Below are positions 6,668-7,312 of a DNA stretch of 7,312 bases, in pieces. Position 1 is the first letter of the stretch. Every line of letters starts with the position of its first letter. The stretch is from positions 1 to 7,312 of the forward strand of contig JABZIZ010000035.1 in the NCBI GenBank assembly GCA_015258065.1, given 5' to 3'. The notes beneath the pieces were generated by a model. The model ran no database searches, had not been told where the DNA came from, and saw nothing but the letters and a program-made list of their open reading frames with translations. The stretch comes from Lachnospiraceae bacterium (GTDB taxonomy: Bacteria > Bacillota > Clostridia > Lachnospirales > Lachnospiraceae). The translations under genes and the position numbers were made by a program.

Positions 6668-6720
6668 TAAAATGCAGGCGGGCAACGTCACTAAATCTAG
6701 CGTTGTTTGCCTGCATTTTA
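6668..6720 (+). terminator. long hairpin terminator after ribU
   Basis: TAAAATGCAGGCGGGCAACG (6668-6687) pairs along its full 20 bases with CGTTGTTTGCCTGCATTTTA (6701-6720), using three G-U pairs in the middle. CTA/TAG (6691-6693 with 6698-6700) can extend the top after a bulge. The outer A/T run provides a short U-tract (TTTT, 6716-6719). It lies 76 bp past the ribU stop, just before the stable-RNA promoters. Confidence 0.85.
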
Positions 6721-6780
6721 CAAGATGGTGTAGTGCGGAAGTGTGGCGCAAAAAAGTTTAGCGTCTTCATAAAAAAGAAA

Positions 6781-6810
6781 TTGACAGCGGATATCTGGTA
6801 AGGCTATAAT
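6781..6810 (+). promoter_or_regulatory. sigma-A promoter of tRNA-Ser
   Basis: Perfect consensus hexamers TTGACA (6781-6786) and TATAAT (6805-6810) are spaced by 18 bp, with an A-rich stretch (6770-6780) upstream that could act as an UP element. Transcription should begin near 6817, about 37 nt before the tRNA. The 5' leader contains the small stem CGCTT-TTG-AAGCG (6822-6834). Confidence 0.92.
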
Positions 6811-6853
6811 ATTTCATGCGTCGCTTTTGAAGCGGACACGAAGCATCAGACAG

Positions 6854-6941
6854 GGAGAAATACTCAAGTGGCTGAAGAGGCGCCCCTGCTAAGGGTGTAG
6901 ACCGTTCACGCGGTGCGCGGGTTCAAATCCCGCTTTCTCCG
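6854..6941 (+). tRNA. tRNA-Ser(GCU)
   Basis: Acceptor arms GGAGAAA (6854-6860) and TTTCTCC (6934-6940) pair fully, with discriminator G6941. The anticodon stem CGCCC/GGGTG encloses loop CTGCTAA, giving anticodon GCT (6888-6890), which reads Ser codons AGC and AGU. The T arm is GCGGG-TTCAAAT-CCCGC (6917-6933). The long variable arm (from 6898) is of class II type, as required for tRNA-Ser. CCA is not encoded: the gene is followed by TTTTT, so CCA would be added after transcription. It stands alone on its own promoter, upstream of the rRNA operon. Confidence 0.97.
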
Positions 6942-7014
6942 TTTTTGCATTTTCACAGTCAAAAGCAGTATTCATGAGACTTCAAAGAAATTGCAAAAAA
7001 GAATAAAAAAGTTC

Positions 7015-7043
7015 TTGACACAACAAAAGACCGGTGATATATT
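7015..7043 (+). promoter_or_regulatory. rRNA operon promoter with A-rich upstream element
   Basis: TTGACA (7015-7020) and TATATT (7038-7043) are spaced by the optimal 17 bp, and TGA at 7035-7037 gives an extended -10. An A-rich tract (6982-7012) directly upstream resembles an UP element. Initiation is expected near 7050-7051, possibly at G7051, which would fit the GTP-sensitive start of rrn promoters in Bacillota; the start site is inferred. Confidence 0.92.
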
Positions 7044-7050
7044 AGTCTCC

Positions 7051-7271
7051 GTTGCGCCACACAAGAACAAAAGAAACGCAACAAAACAGCAGCACCTTGA
7101 CAACTGAACAGTGATGCAAACCTGAATAATTCTGAAGAAGAATAATTCAAGAACAAAACCTTAAAAAGGTAAATTACGGACAGGACTAGCGATAGTCTTG
7201 GACTGAGATTGAACGAGAAGAGCCTTTAAGCGTCGTGGCAGAGATACTCATGAAGTTTAAAGGAGAGATAC
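7051..7271 (+). promoter_or_regulatory. 16S rRNA leader with hairpins and boxA-like region
   Basis: This transcribed leader of about 220 nt has several stems: GTTGCG/CGCAAC (7051-7056 with 7077-7082) at the predicted 5' end; TGAATAATTC/GAATAATTCA (7123-7132 with 7140-7149, one A-A mismatch); ACCTT/AAGGT (7158-7170); an 8-bp stem capped by a GCGA tetraloop (7181-7200); and CCTTTAA/TTAAAGG (7223-7229 with 7257-7263). CTTGACAACTGAACA (7096-7110) resembles the antitermination region of Bacillota rrn leaders. Part should pair with sequence beyond the 16S 3' end for RNase III processing, which cannot be seen here. Confidence 0.75.
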
Positions 7272-7312
7272 AAAACTGAGAGTTCGATCCTGGCTCAGGA
7301 TGAACGCTGGCG
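7272..7312 (+). rRNA. 16S ribosomal RNA, 5' end (partial)
   Basis: AGAGTTCGATCCTGGCTCAG (7279-7298) and the following GATGAACGCTGGCG are the conserved 5' end of bacterial 16S rRNA. A7279 corresponds to E. coli position 8, so the mature end is near 7272. The gene runs off the right edge. Base C7285 (E. coli position 14) replaces the usual T. Confidence 0.97.

Noticed and set aside
6525..6761. Plus-strand open frame of 78 codons overlapping the end of ribU
   Set aside because: It runs through the strong terminator hairpin and is out of frame with ribU, with no supporting start site.
6913..7156. Open frames on both strands between the tRNA and 16S
   Set aside because: They cover the tRNA 3' half, the rrn promoter and the rRNA leader, which explain this sequence.

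Overview
The window looks like chromosomal DNA of a low-to-moderate-GC Gram-positive bacterium, most likely a member of Clostridia (Lachnospiraceae-like). This rests on purine-rich Shine-Dalgarno sites, strong sigma-A type promoters, an FMN-riboswitch-controlled RibU transporter, a TadE/prepilin-peptidase/FHA gene cluster of the kind known from such genomes, and the 5' end of a bacterial 16S rRNA gene at the right edge. The placement is inference; only 41 nt of 16S are present. All recognised genes are on the + strand.

Region 1 (1-3310) is the tail of a Tad/Flp-type pilus or secretion locus whose motor and Flp pilin genes would lie to the left. In order it holds a TadE-like pseudopilin carrying two C-terminal Cys/His metal-site-like repeats, a small A24 prepilin peptidase (TadV/CpaA type), a second TadE-like pseudopilin, and a membrane protein with an N-terminal DUF6382-like region and a C-terminal FHA phosphothreonine-binding domain. 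The last three are packed with overlapping ends, suggesting translational coupling. The peptidase would mature the pilins; the FHA protein would link the machine to Ser/Thr phosphorylation.

Region 2 (3311-5619) starts with a noncoding array of four 17-bp tandem repeats. It continues with a flavodoxin-like/SCP2 fusion protein, a rhomboid intramembrane protease one base downstream of it, and a HIT-family nucleotide hydrolase. A 37-bp imperfect direct duplication spans the rhomboid stop codon.

Region 3 (5620-6720) is a self-contained riboflavin-uptake unit: FMN riboswitch, intrinsic terminator, ribU (ECF transporter substrate-binding subunit), and a long hairpin terminator.

Region 4 (6721-7312) is stable-RNA territory: a consensus promoter driving tRNA-Ser(GCU), then a separate strong rrn promoter with an A-rich upstream element, a structured rRNA leader of about 220 nt, and the first bases of 16S rRNA. 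No mobile element, CRISPR array or phage gene was seen. The least ordinary items are the tandem metal-site pseudopilin, the flavodoxin-SCP2 fusion with a degenerate FMN loop, and the two noncoding repeat tracts.
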